A stretch of 64,000 bases of DNA from contig JAEYRD010000063.1 of the NCBI GenBank assembly GCA_023435725.1, positions 35,850 through 99,849 on the forward strand, read 5' to 3'. The notes beneath the pieces are model-generated. The model searched no databases and was not told the DNA's origin. It saw nothing but the letters and a program-made list of their open reading frames with translations. The first letter of the stretch is position 1. Each line of letters opens with the position of its first letter. Positions 17,570-26,314 of this stretch are shown here, one piece after another. Source of the DNA: Pseudomonadota bacterium (GTDB lineage Bacteria > Pseudomonadota > Alphaproteobacteria > Rhizobiales > Xanthobacteraceae). The position numbers and the translations under genes are program-made.

Positions 17570-18834
17570 TCATATTCCGGGCTGACGTTACAATCTGGCA
17601 AGATATGAAGTCTACCGAGGCACCGGAATCGAATGGTGGGGAGTATGTACGTCACATGAGCGAAGCAGTTGCAGACTATGCGACGTCCTCTGCGGGAACC
17701 ACACTCGAAGAGGTTAGAAGAGCAAACGGCGGAATCTACCCGGGCTTCCTGTTTCTCAGGCACTTCCTCTCGACCGTCATATTGCTGAACCACGCCCGCG
17801 TTCTGGTGCGCGGCGAGCGCGTATTGCCGGTCGCAGATACCGCAGCCTGGGGTGCAACGTCGACGGTGCCGCAGTTTTCGGCGTTCATTCATACCGCCAT
17901 GTCGACGGAGATATTTAGACCGCTCTTGTTCGCGCTTGTCGGCGGCTTTTTTGCGCTGAGCGGCTTCCTGGTGGCCGGCAGCGCGGGGCGCACCGGCACC
18001 GTTCGCAAGTTTCTCGGCTTCCGCGGGCTAAGGATATTGCCGGCGCTGCTGTTCGAAGTTTCGCTTTCGGCGCTCGTATTGGGTCCGCTCGTGACCAGCA
18101 TGCCGCTGAGCGATTATTTCGGGAGCCTTGGACTTTACCGCTACTTCGGCAACGTCGTCGGCTGGATCACATTCTGGCTGCCCGGCGTCTTCCAGGACAA
18201 TCCGATCAAGGGAATGGTGAACGCCAACCTCTGGACACTGCGGCCGGAATTCTATTGCTACCTGATCATCGCGGTCTTGATGGCGGGCGGCATTCTCGCG
18301 CGCAGACGGGTCGTCCTCACCGGAATCGTTCTTCTGACCATCGCGTTTAGCGTGATGTCGCTGATGCCACCCGACGGATTTGCGACCAGAGCGGACAACA
18401 CACACTTCACCAACTGGTTTATCGTCTACCTGTTTTTCGTCGGCGTCGTGTTCGCGCAGTACGCGGACAAGATTGTGTACAGCCCGCTCATGTTCGTGGC
18501 GAGCCTCCTGCTCTACGTGGTCAGCATGACGCTTCGGATTCCGGACCCTATCTCGTGCCTCTTCCTCGTCTACTGTGTCGTTTGCATCGGCGCCTTCCGA
18601 ACCCCCTGGTTCGATCGCTTCTTCAAGAACGACTATTCCTACGGGATCTATCTCTATGGTTATCCCATCGCGCAGACGCTGGTCTTCATCCTCATCACGC
18701 TCGGGATCTTCAAACAGGACGCCTCGATTACATTATTCGTCATGGCGGCTTCGCTGGTGTTGACGATCTTCTGCTCGGCTTTCTCCTGGACGGTTATCGA
18801 AAAGCCGTTCCTGCGTCTGAAACGCCTCCTCTGA
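17566..18834 (+). CDS. Second acyltransferase family 3 membrane protein
   Basis: A 422-residue membrane acyltransferase of the same broad family but diverged. Key parts are GFLFLRHFLSTVILLNHARV (conserved Arg and His in the first TM), FALVGGFFALSGFLVAGSAG, RGLRILPALLFEV and NDYSYGIYLYGYPIAQTLV near the C-terminus. The N-terminal 50 or so residues are an extra hydrophilic extension (MKSTEAPESNGGEY), so translation might begin at an internal ATG. The ATGA overlap with the preceding gene supports coupled expression. It probably adds an acyl group (such as acetyl or succinyl) to the exopolysaccharide; the group cannot be told from sequence. Confidence 0.86.
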   Translation: MIIFRADVTIWQDMKSTEAPESNGGEYVRHMSEAVADYATSSAGTTLEEVRRANGGIYPGFLFLRHFLSTVILLNHARVLVRGERVLPVADTAAWGATSTVPQFSAFIHTAMSTEIFRPLLFALVGGFFALSGFLVAGSAGRTGTVRKFLGFRGLRILPALLFEVSLSALVLGPLVTSMPLSDYFGSLGLYRYFGNVVGWITFWLPGVFQDNPIKGMVNANLWTLRPEFYCYLIIAVLMAGGILARRRVVLTGIVLLTIAFSVMSLMPPDGFATRADNTHFTNWFIVYLFFVGVVFAQYADKIVYSPLMFVASLLLYVVSMTLRIPDPISCLFLVYCVVCIGAFRTPWFDRFFKNDYSYGIYLYGYPIAQTLVFILITLGIFKQDASITLFVMAASLVLTIFCSAFSWTVIEKPFLRLKRLL

Positions 18835-18846
18835 TCGGAGCAAAGC

Positions 18847-19530
18847 ATGCCATCTGCTGGATATGCCGCGATCGCCCTCGCGATCATCCTCGTGCTTCCG
18901 AATTCGGCTCATAGCGAGTCCGCCGTCGTCATCGCGCGCGGCTCGACGATCGTTACCGAGGGTGACAGCCTCACGTATGGCATGGACGTTTCTTCGGCCG
19001 GAGTGCCGACCCAGATCAACGGCGCGCCGCAGACCCGCAGCGCGGCGCCTTTTCCGGAAACGCTTGCCCAGCGGCTCAGGGGATGCGCCGCTGTCGCGAA
19101 CCATGGATATCCGGGCGATCGTTCGGTCGACGGGCTGGTGCGTTGGCAAGCTCCCTCTCACGCCAATCTGACCATCCTGATGTACGGCTCGAACGATGCC
19201 TTGAACAATGGCAGGGCACCGACCGGCATCGTATCCATCGATACATTCCGATCGGTCCTCAATCTGCTCATCCACAGACGGCAGGCTGAGAGGAGCCAGG
19301 TGATCCTGCTTTCGCCGCCCCCGATTGGAAACGAGCACCAGGAACGTCTGATCGCGCCTTTCAGGGCGGTCGTTCATAAGACCGCGACGGATCTCGGTCT
19401 CACTTTCATCGATACCGAAGAGGTCCTGAGGAACATCGTCCCCGTCTGGACCGAGGACAAGGTTCATCTCAGCACGGCCGCCAACACCGCCATTGCCGAA
19501 CGCCTCGCGAAGACCATCCGCTGCGACTGA
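18847..19530 (+). CDS. Exported SGNH/GDSL-type hydrolase
   Basis: A 227-residue SGNH hydrolase. An N-terminal hydrophobic segment (MPSAGYAAIALAIILVLPNSAHS) suggests export. Block I is VTEGDSLTYGMD (catalytic Ser), a Gly block is GYPGDRSVDGLVRW, block III is YGSNDALNNG (oxyanion Asn) and block V is DKVHLS (Asp and His). Family members are esterases, or O-acetyl esterases and acetyltransferases acting on glycans. GGAG lies 7 nt before the ATG, and the gene follows the acyltransferase by 12 nt, so the three genes form an acylation/deacylation cassette. Confidence 0.87.
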   Translation: MPSAGYAAIALAIILVLPNSAHSESAVVIARGSTIVTEGDSLTYGMDVSSAGVPTQINGAPQTRSAAPFPETLAQRLRGCAAVANHGYPGDRSVDGLVRWQAPSHANLTILMYGSNDALNNGRAPTGIVSIDTFRSVLNLLIHRRQAERSQVILLSPPPIGNEHQERLIAPFRAVVHKTATDLGLTFIDTEEVLRNIVPVWTEDKVHLSTAANTAIAERLAKTIRCD

Positions 19531-19915
19531 GCGTCACAGCCACGGTAACGCCGCCGAGCCCGGCTACGCGCCGCCAAAACGGACCGCCGCTGTGCGCCAG
19601 CGACGTGAACCGTTGTAAACTAAAATTGAAATTTTATGACAAAATCCGGAAAACGGGGATAGACACCCAGCGCGTTGCCTGCATAGATTTGCGTCAGGCT
19701 GCTCTGCATCTGCTCACGGTCCGTTAGCTTCTTGCAAGCAGCGTCTTTAAAATTGAAGTTTACATACTAGGCTTCAACCGCGCGCGCTTACTTCCGACCC
19801 GGGAGACATAACCGGCCACGCTAGAGGGCCTTCCCGGCCAATCGTTCTAACCCACTGCTTCGCAGGCGAAATGCGGTGCAAGGGGCAAGATTACACGATC
19901 CAGGGAGCATTGGCC
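19531..19915. promoter_or_regulatory. Gene-free interval with a repeated AT-rich palindromic motif
   Basis: A 385-bp interval with no convincing gene. It contains the palindrome TAAAATT-GA-AATTTTA at 19621-19636 and a close second copy, TAAAATTGAAGTTTA, at 19748-19762, in an otherwise GC-rich setting. Repeated AT-rich palindromes upstream of a small gene suggest binding of a regulator such as a MucR/H-NS-like or other EPS regulator, but no factor can be named. Confidence 0.4.
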
Positions 19916-20188
19916 ATGTCGCAGATTGATTTGAACAGAAACTCATTATCGATATTGACCGCCGGGACAGGCGCTCAGGAGTCCCACGGATCGACAGCCC
20001 CCCCAATCGCCCGGACGGCCAGGGGGGAATCAGCAGAGGGCAACAAGCGATCCTGGATTGGCAGGGCGCTGGAATCGATGGTCTACGGTATCCTGATCTT
20101 CCCATTCGCAGTCGTCGTCTGCGCGATCGTCGCCTTCGCCATCCTCCCGCTTCACTCTGACTCGCGATGTGACGAGGGCTACGAATAG
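19916..20188 (+). CDS. Small single-pass membrane protein
   Basis: A 90-residue hypothetical protein. Residues 1-48 are polar and probably cytoplasmic. One strong transmembrane segment follows (about 55-78, MVYGILIFPFAVVVCAIVAF), then a short charged tail. GGGAG lies about 9 nt before the ATG. It is convergent with the sugar-phosphate transferase gene, with 32 bp between them. No family recognised; it could be a regulator or partner of the EPS machinery, but that is a guess. An upstream ATG (19871) would add 15 residues. Confidence 0.5.
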   Translation: MSQIDLNRNSLSILTAGTGAQESHGSTAPPIARTARGESAEGNKRSWIGRALESMVYGILIFPFAVVVCAIVAFAILPLHSDSRCDEGYE

Positions 20189-20220
20189 CAGGCCACTCAA
20201 CGCCGATAGGACAAAGAAGG

Positions 20221-21645
20221 TCAGTAGGCTTCCTGGTGGATCAGCGCCAGCGCGGTCTTCAGGATGATTCTGATGTCCAGCCAGATGCTCCAGTTGCTGA
20301 CGTACCAGACGTCGTACTCGACCCGCTTTTCCATCAGATCGATAGTCGGCGTCTCGCCTCGAAAACCGTTGACCTGGGCCCATCCGGTCAGGCCGGGCTT
20401 CATGTGATGGCGGTACACGTAATTGCTGATGATCTGATCGTAGTAATTGTCGTGCGCGAGCGCATGCGGGCGCGGTCCGACCAAAGACATCTCGCCGCGC
20501 AGAACGTTCCAGAGCTGCGGCAGTTCGTCGATACTGGTCCGACGCAGCATGCGGCCGACGCGGGTCACCCGCGCATCACTCTTCGTCGCCTGCGTGACGA
20601 CGTGACCGTTCTCCGCCACGGTCATGGAGCGGAATTTCCATATCTCGAACTGCTTGCCGTTGAAGCCGCGCCGGGACTGCTTGAAGATCACGTTGCCCTT
20701 CGAATCGAGCTTGATCATGATCGCAGCCGTCACCAGCAGCGGTGCCAGCAACAAAAGGGCGAACGAGGCAAGGCCGATATCGAGGCAGCGCTTCTGCGCC
20801 CGCTCGAACACACTGAGCGGAGCACGCTGGATCTCGATGGCGACCGTGCCGCTGACAGGCTGGAACGGACGCGAGACCAGATCGGCGATCGGAAAGTCCG
20901 GAAGAAGGCGGATCGGCTGGGGAACCACGCGCAGATGCTGGCTCAGCTTCTGAAGAAGCGGCATCTCGTCCCAGTCGATGACCAGGAGATATTCTTCCAC
21001 GTCTGCCGTACGGGCCTGACGAATGATGTCGCGAATCTCACGATCCCAGCCTGTGCCTTCTTCAGTCGGATCGAGGACGAAATGCCGCACCACGTTGAAG
21101 CCGTGCTTGCGCAGATCCTTGAACCGAGTGGAGGTGAAATCGAGCGGCTTGAGGCTGAGGAGCACCACCTTCCGGTCGACCAGCCGCCCCTTGGCATAGC
21201 TCGAGGTCAGAGCCAGACGCCACAAGCCGCGGAGCCCGCCCAAGGCGATGCCGCCGGTCGCAGCGAACAGCAGCGTCGTCCCGCGCGACATATCCGCGGA
21301 GGATTTGAGCAGAAACGCCTCGACTGCGAGGATGGTCAGCGAGATCAGCCAGACCGCCAGAGCCTTGCGCAGCTGCCAAACCGTGTTCAGCAGGCGATGG
21401 TGATCATAGATTCCCTGAAAATACGCGATCGTCACGAACACCGCGCAGACCACGAGACCGGCACCCACAGATGAATCCTGCTCGCCCACGAGCACGCGAT
21501 ACAGACCGCTCGCCACGAAATAGCTCAACAGGATCGCAAGGAAGTCGCCGGCGATGAGCGCGATCTGGAGGGGTCTCTGGAGGGCACCGCGCCGGTTCGA
21601 TACAACCGAATGGTAGTTTTCCGAACCGTAAGTTGCTACAGCCAT
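20221..21645 (-). CDS. Undecaprenyl-phosphate sugar phosphotransferase (WcaJ/ExoY type)
   Basis: A 474-residue initiating glycosyl-1-phosphate transferase. About four N-terminal TM segments (residues 25-130) precede a CoA-binding-like domain (about 145-250). The C-terminal bacterial sugar transferase domain contains KRCLDIGLASFALLLLAPLL, EIWKFRSMTV, RTSIDELPQLWNVLRGEMSL, GPRPH and KPGLTGWAQVNGFRGET. This layout matches undecaprenyl-phosphate glucose phosphotransferases that move hexose-1-phosphate from UDP-sugar to undecaprenyl phosphate, the first step of repeat-unit synthesis. The sugar (glucose or galactose) is not certain. A long, AT-richer upstream region suggests its own promoter. Confidence 0.92.
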   Translation of the reverse strand: MAVATYGSENYHSVVSNRRGALQRPLQIALIAGDFLAILLSYFVASGLYRVLVGEQDSSVGAGLVVCAVFVTIAYFQGIYDHHRLLNTVWQLRKALAVWLISLTILAVEAFLLKSSADMSRGTTLLFAATGGIALGGLRGLWRLALTSSYAKGRLVDRKVVLLSLKPLDFTSTRFKDLRKHGFNVVRHFVLDPTEEGTGWDREIRDIIRQARTADVEEYLLVIDWDEMPLLQKLSQHLRVVPQPIRLLPDFPIADLVSRPFQPVSGTVAIEIQRAPLSVFERAQKRCLDIGLASFALLLLAPLLVTAAIMIKLDSKGNVIFKQSRRGFNGKQFEIWKFRSMTVAENGHVVTQATKSDARVTRVGRMLRRTSIDELPQLWNVLRGEMSLVGPRPHALAHDNYYDQIISNYVYRHHMKPGLTGWAQVNGFRGETPTIDLMEKRVEYDVWYVSNWSIWLDIRIILKTALALIHQEAY

Positions 21646-21990
21646 CCGAACCTCGCTGCCTCGTCACGCATTTCGCAATCAATATTGCGAGCAAATCGAT
21701 CCAAATTTTCGACGTGCGACGAAGTATATCTTAACTAAACGCAGCGACATTGCGGCAGTGCACCGAAAAAATCAAATCGATTTTTACGCAATGCAGCGTC
21801 GCTGCAAGAGAATGCTCAAGCCACTGTCACACACGTGACAATTAAGCGGGCATCACGCCGCATTTGCCGCCAAATCGCGTCATTTTCATTCAACATGTCG
21901 CGCGCATTTGAACGGCTGTTCAACCATGCCGCTTAAGCCGTTATTAGGCCGCAACCATTAACACTCGCGACCAATTCGGGGAGTTGCGTC
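21646..21990. promoter_or_regulatory. Divergent intergenic region with an inverted repeat
   Basis: A 345-bp non-coding region between the divergent sugar transferase gene and a small membrane-protein gene, AT-rich compared with its flanks. It includes the inverted repeat AAAAATC-N5-GATTTTT at 21767-21785. It probably carries promoters for both directions and a regulator site. I see no small ORF or RNA structure with enough support to call. Confidence 0.5.
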
Positions 21991-22269
21991 GTGAGTACCG
22001 TTGCCGTCTTCAGCCTGCTGATCGGATCGTTGCTGGGAGGCCGATTCCGAATCTTCATCCTGCCGCCCGCCATCGTTTTCGGTGCAGCGATTCTCTGTGC
22101 AGGCTCGGCCTGGCAGGGACATACTTCAGCTCACACCGTTGTTATGATTCTCGTCTTTGCGGCCGTGCTCCAGCTCGGCTACTTCTGCGGCGCCCTCCTG
22201 GTTCGCGTGCGAGCGCCGGCCTATCGCCGCAAGACCGCGCCGTCGTTCGACGGCCGCAGTTTCGGCTAG
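21991..22269 (+). CDS. Small two- to three-helix membrane protein of unknown function
   Basis: A 92-residue hydrophobic protein starting at GTG just after a GGGGAG. Hydrophobic segments cover about residues 3-14, 20-40 and 50-72, with Gly-rich turns (LLIGSLLGGRFRIFILPPA) and a basic tail (RVRAPAYRRKTAPSF). It resembles short conserved hypothetical membrane proteins of Bradyrhizobium; no function is known to me. It stands alone, divergent from the sugar transferase, with 175 bp before the next gene. Confidence 0.65.
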   Translation: MSTVAVFSLLIGSLLGGRFRIFILPPAIVFGAAILCAGSAWQGHTSAHTVVMILVFAAVLQLGYFCGALLVRVRAPAYRRKTAPSFDGRSFG

Positions 22270-22444
22270 CCGGGCCGAGAGGCGCAGGACTCGTCCATCC
22301 CCAGCACCGCTCAGGCGATCGGTCAGGCGTGGGAAGTAGGGTATCTGTCCCGCGCGTTTGGAGAAAAAGCGGCTCTTGGCGTCCGGATTTCGCCGATAGC
22401 GTATTGACATATCGGGCGAAGCTCTCTGAAAGAGTTGGAAGCCC

Positions 22445-23179
22445 ATGCCCACAACCGCGCCCCGAAATTCGCCCCGGCCGAAGCTACCGAACGGCGTGCG
22501 CATCTATGCGATCAGCGACATCCACGGTTGCGCGCATCTGCTCGAACAGATGTTCGCCGTCATCGATGCGGACATGGCGAACAGCCGGCCATATCGCGCC
22601 ATCGAAGTCTTCCTCGGCGACTACATCGATCGCGGACCCGACTCGCGCCACACCCTCGATCTCCTGATCAGGCGCAGCCGCCGCAGAAACACGGTCTTTC
22701 TCAAGGGCAATCACGAGGCCTTTTTCACCTCAGTACTTGAAGACCCTTCTCGCGCCACTGAATGGTTTCAGTTCGGCGGACTCCAGACCATGATGTCGTA
22801 TGGCGTGTCGGCCAAGCCGGGCGTCAGCAAGAACGAGCTGCCGGATCTCGTGCGCGAGCTGACATCCGCGATGCCGCCGGAACATATCGCGTTCCTGCGC
22901 CAGTTGCGGCCGACATTCACATGCGGGGATTTCTTCTTCGTCCATGCCGGTGTGCGCCCGGGCATTCCGCTGTCCGAACAGCGCGAGTCCGACCTGTTGT
23001 GGATCAGGGACGAATTCCTCCAGAGCAAGAGGCGCTTCGGCAAATATGTCGTGCACGGTCATACGCCGGTGCGGCAGGCCGAGCTGCTCGAAAACCGCGC
23101 CAACATCGATACCGGCGCGTATGCCACCGGCAATCTGACGCTGCTGTCGATCCAGGGCAACAGCATGCTCGCGATCTAG
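22445..23179 (+). CDS. PPP-family metallophosphoesterase (serine/threonine phosphatase-like)
   Basis: A 244-residue calcineurin-type phosphoesterase. Metal-binding motifs are in order: YAISDIHGCAHLL (D, H), FLGDYIDRGPDS (D), FLKGNHEAFF (N, H) and YVVHGHTPVRQA (H). This is the PPP pattern of bacterial phosphatases such as PrpA and bis(5'-nucleosyl)tetraphosphatase-like enzymes. It would act in the cytoplasm. Its position at the edge of the EPS locus could link it to reversal of protein phosphorylation, but the tyrosine autokinase normally has a different phosphatase class, so the link is speculative. Confidence 0.87.
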   Translation: MPTTAPRNSPRPKLPNGVRIYAISDIHGCAHLLEQMFAVIDADMANSRPYRAIEVFLGDYIDRGPDSRHTLDLLIRRSRRRNTVFLKGNHEAFFTSVLEDPSRATEWFQFGGLQTMMSYGVSAKPGVSKNELPDLVRELTSAMPPEHIAFLRQLRPTFTCGDFFFVHAGVRPGIPLSEQRESDLLWIRDEFLQSKRRFGKYVVHGHTPVRQAELLENRANIDTGAYATGNLTLLSIQGNSMLAI

Positions 23180-23276
23180 ATACTATCAGCCTCTGCTCGC
23201 GCAGATAGGCCGCCGCCAAGCACCTTTTGTACTCAGAAGCGCCGCTCAACGCCTGAAAAAGGCGCCACGTCAGCAA

Positions 23277-23696
23277 TCAATGAGATGCGGCGACAGGCCG
23301 GTAATCCGGAAAGCGGCTCAGCACCGCCGCCTTCAGAAACTTGAAATGGGCGATCGAAGCGCCGAGCTCCTTGAGCCGGCGCTGGCCGTTCAGGATTTCC
23401 TTGTCGAACAGATCCTGGTGATGATTATCCAGCGCCTCACGCTCGAGATATTCGTCGTCGCCGTTACCGATCGTCACCGCCGCGCGCGCCAGCACGTCTT
23501 CCACCCGGCGGTTGAGGCCCGACTGCTCCCGCTCCGCCGCGAGCAGGGCGTCCTCGATCGCAATCATGATGGCTCCGATGCGCGTGCGATCGGTTTCGGC
23601 ATCACGCTCGGGCGAGCGCGCGCGGAACGTCTGCTCACCGCTGAAACGGTCTTTCAGGAAGTTATGGGTGCGGGCCCGCAAGAAGAGCTGAAACAT
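23277..23696 (-). CDS. Conserved hypothetical protein
   Basis: A 139-residue soluble, mainly helical and highly charged protein. The middle (about 40-110) is rich in Glu/Arg with heptad-like spacing (AIEDALLAAEREQSGLNRRV, NHHQDLFDKEILNGQRRLKE), suggesting a helical bundle. No catalytic motif is visible. GGAAA lies about 9 nt upstream of the ATG. It precedes another small minus-strand gene, and no operon partner explains its role. Confidence 0.55.
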   Translation of the reverse strand: MFQLFLRARTHNFLKDRFSGEQTFRARSPERDAETDRTRIGAIMIAIEDALLAAEREQSGLNRRVEDVLARAAVTIGNGDDEYLEREALDNHHQDLFDKEILNGQRRLKELGASIAHFKFLKAAVLSRFPDYRPVAASH

Positions 23697-23747
23697 GCGT
23701 GCACTTTCCGGTTTGAGGCGCCAGACCAGAAAATGGGTCCGAGATAG

Positions 23748-24050
23748 TTAATAAAGGTTGAACCCTTGGGGCCGCGCCGCCCGGCTTTGCGCCATCCAGG
23801 CCTTCCAGGCACCCTCGTGCTTCGCATAGAGCTCGACCCGGCGCCGCTCGCGGGCATCCGGCCACAAGTCACGGTCGCCGGGCACAGCTCGTCCCTGGCC
23901 GGACGCCTGCTCGCTGTCGAGCCGCTCGAACTCGAACGTCTCCTCTAGCGTCAGGCCGATGAGCACGCGCCGGCCTCCGGCATCGACGAAATACCGCCGC
24001 GGCGCGTTGTGCGTCGGGCTTGTCATGGCGTCTACCCGCGATCTCGTCAT
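23748..24050 (-). CDS. Small conserved hypothetical protein
   Basis: A 100-residue basic soluble protein containing RRYFVDAGGRRVLIGLTLEE and RRRVELYAKHEGAWKAWMAQ. It resembles short conserved hypothetical proteins seen in Bradyrhizobium; no function is known to me. GGGAG is correctly placed before ATG 24050; ATG 24026 is an alternative. The stop lies 51 nt before the next minus-strand gene, so they could be co-transcribed. Confidence 0.6.
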   Translation of the reverse strand: MTRSRVDAMTSPTHNAPRRYFVDAGGRRVLIGLTLEETFEFERLDSEQASGQGRAVPGDRDLWPDARERRRVELYAKHEGAWKAWMAQSRAARPQGFNLY

Positions 24051-24335
24051 GCCCCACTCCCCCTGCCCTGATACAAGCGGCAGCTTTACGCTGGTTGTAA
24101 ATCCTCGGAATGCACGCCGCGTTTCGCCAATGAATTATCCTGCCGGACCAGAGTCGGTCAGAAGCGAGACCAGAATCACGACTGAGATCATTCTGAACTC
24201 GTCCAAGTTGCCGAGTGCGTTGCCTTTGATTCAGTCTCATCTGCGAGTTGTGTCGAGATCATGATGAGCGCCGCTGATTTTCTTGTCATGGCAGGGATTT
24301 TTTTGAGCAGCGCGGTGCTTGCGAAGTTTTCGCGC

Positions 24336-24581
24336 TCAGCCGAAGAACCAGAGGAACAATCTCACCAGCAACAACGTGATGAAATACACCCAGCCTGCCA
24401 TCGCGATCAGCGCAACGCTGAAAAATGCGCCTTCAAATGCCCGTTCTCTGATCCTCGTGAGAGGAAGTGCCGCTCGCGCTTTCTGAAGCATCTCGGTCTT
24501 CTGATTTGTTCGTGGTTGTTCGCGCGACCATAGCCGAACGAATTCGACGATCTCGTGACGGTTTGTCCGAGTGAAGCGCAT
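24336..24581 (-). CDS. Small membrane protein of unknown function
   Basis: An 81-residue protein with a charged N-terminal half (MRFTRTNRHEIVEFVRLWSR) and one long C-terminal hydrophobic segment (about 56-80, ending LLLVRLFLWFFG). The frame is open further upstream to 24782, but ATG 24581 has a strong AGGAG 5 nt away and the preceding translation is not protein-like. A 285-bp stretch with no gene lies between it and the preceding small gene. No family recognised. Confidence 0.6.
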   Translation of the reverse strand: MRFTRTNRHEIVEFVRLWSREQPRTNQKTEMLQKARAALPLTRIRERAFEGAFFSVALIAMAGWVYFITLLLVRLFLWFFG

Positions 24582-25287
24582 CGCTGCTCCTCGATATCGC
24601 TTGCGCATGCGTACATTGCGATTTGGTCGATGCTCGTTCGCAGCCGTCGCGGTCAACGTCACGCGACGATTCAATGCAAATTGAGGCTCAACTCCGCGAC
24701 GTGCCGTCGCGCCGACGATTCCCGGTCCGGCGCAAGTGATCGCGGCAAGATGATGTCTCCGGGTTGGCGCGATGTCCGCCACTGTTGGCTGCGGCAGGTA
24801 GCATGCCCCCGCTCCGGCAACTCGGCTTCGCCCGCAGCCAGCGAGCCGAGCGGCCGCCGACGGCTCAGAACCGGCCTGGCCCCCGCCGCGCCGTCATTGG
24901 CAAGTGGAGGTTGCTGGCCCGCCGTTGTCAGGGATATCGGCGGACGGCCCCGCGAGAATCTCGAGGTGGGCTTGCCAAGACCGTTCGCTGCTTCTGCGAC
25001 AAGCGGACATGGCGGCAGAACGTCTTCGACCGCAGCCATCGGAGCACGCGCATCGGCCTCGGCTTGCGAAAACTCCGTGGTTATACGGAGCGCTGCATGC
25101 CGATTTCATCTCGGTAAGGTTGAGTAGTTAGCTTAACCGGCGGTGTTTGTTGCGAATGCCGTCGGATCGCATATCCATCCTCTCACCGGGCTCCCCCAAG
25201 GCCCGGCCCACCCAAGCAGAGCCGTCGAGCGAACGTGGGTCCGCTTGGCGGCTTTGTCGTTGTGTCCACGAGAGGATGATTCCGGTT
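24582..25287. other. 706-bp stretch without a recognisable gene
   Basis: Several open frames cross this stretch on both strands (for example 24671-25039 minus and 24764-25117 plus), but none has a protein-like composition, a ribosome-binding site or a known motif. A short inverted repeat, GGTTGAG...CTTAACC, lies at about 25118-25140. The region may be decayed coding DNA or may hold an undetected small RNA. Confidence 0.4.
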
Positions 25288-25461
25288 ATGGCGCGCAGGC
25301 CCTGGTCCTTCAAGGAAGACCGCCGGCTGATGGAATTGGCCAAGTCTTCGACTTCGCTGGAAGAAGCGGCGAAACTTCTCGGGCGGTCGCCCGATGCGAT
25401 CAAGCGCATGGCCCTGCGCCTCGGCCTGTCGCTGAAATCCAAGGGCACCAAGAAGAGCTAG
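25288..25461 (+). CDS. Small SANT/Myb-like helix-turn-helix protein
   Basis: A 57-residue protein, MARRPWSFKEDRRLMELAKS then LEEAAKLLGRSPDAIKRMA, which fits a small Myb/SANT-like or GcrA-like helix-turn-helix: WSFKEDR as the first helix start and LGRSPDAIKRMALRLGL as the recognition helix. Such mini-proteins are common in Bradyrhizobium and may bind DNA. ATG 25288 is chosen because GAGAGG lies about 12 nt upstream; ATG 25276 would add four residues. Confidence 0.62.
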   Translation: MARRPWSFKEDRRLMELAKSSTSLEEAAKLLGRSPDAIKRMALRLGLSLKSKGTKKS

Positions 25462-25695
25462 CGTCCTTCGTGTCGGCCCTGCGCGACAATTCATGGACGT
25501 GTGCGTCTCCTTGATCAAGCGATGAATGAAAGCCGCCGATCGACGCAGCCCGCGCCCCCCTCAGCGCTCTCGATCTCTCCACGCCTGGATGTTAGGCTAT
25601 CCGGCGATGAAGATTGAATGACGTCCTTTTCCGGCGGAAAATCGTTGCTCGACCGGCGTCGATATCCTGCCGATCGTTTGTTGGAGGAATGCACC

Positions 25696-25947
25696 ATGCT
25701 GACCCGTGCACTCGCCGTAGCCCTGCTCCTGGCTCTGCCTTCAATCGCGTCGGCGCAAGTCCCCGTGCGGTTCGGATTTCCGAACGGCGCGCCGTGGTGC
25801 GCCTTTGGTTTCGACTGCCGATTCCTGAACTTCCGGGAATGCGCGGACTGGCTCCATGATCCCTCGCGAAACTGTCTCAAGAATCCATACTTCGCAGCGC
25901 GCTACCCGACCGATGTCGACAAGGGCTGGTCCTACAACCAACGCTGA
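25696..25947 (+). CDS. Exported Cys-containing DUF3551-like protein
   Basis: An 83-residue exported protein. The signal peptide MLTRALAVALLLALPSIASA is followed by a short mature domain with four Cys in the pattern WCAFGFDC, REC and RNCLKNPYF. This matches the small DUF3551-type proteins that are numerous in Bradyrhizobium. A strong GGAGG lies 8 nt before the ATG. The function of the family is unknown; it probably folds in the periplasm with two disulphides. Confidence 0.72.
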   Translation: MLTRALAVALLLALPSIASAQVPVRFGFPNGAPWCAFGFDCRFLNFRECADWLHDPSRNCLKNPYFAARYPTDVDKGWSYNQR

Positions 25948-26314
25948 ACACGATCCCTGTGAACGGCCTGGTCATGCGATCCGGCGCAGCTTCGCGCCTT
26001 CGGAAAGACCTTCAGAGCCGATGCTGACCGTGGCGGCCTGTGAACTCCGGTTCATACAGCAGAAACATCGGCGATTGGATTTCGGATAGCGACGACATGA
26101 TCGCCTCGCGGCGCGCCGCGATTGCGGCCCCGATCGATGACAACGCTCTGGTGGCGCTGGCTGGCCCGAATTCGGACAGGCTGCCGAAATACGGCGTCCG
26201 ACCATGTCCCAATGCGAACCGACCGGGTGAGGTCCCCTGTACGGAGTGCGGGGACCTTAACGCTGTTCTCGGCTTTCGAAAGCGACCGGCTGGCCGATGG
26301 GCTATGCTGGTGCC
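25948..26314. other. 367-bp stretch without a recognisable gene
   Basis: Open frames exist on both strands (for example 26040-26411 plus and 26012-26416 minus), but their translations lack motifs and overlap a better-supported gene. I see no tRNA-like or strong terminator structure. It probably contains the promoter of the following VanZ-like gene. Confidence 0.4.

Noticed and set aside
24261..24533. 90-codon plus-strand frame
   Set aside because: It overlaps the better-supported minus-strand 81-residue gene, which has a strong ribosome-binding site and a membrane segment.
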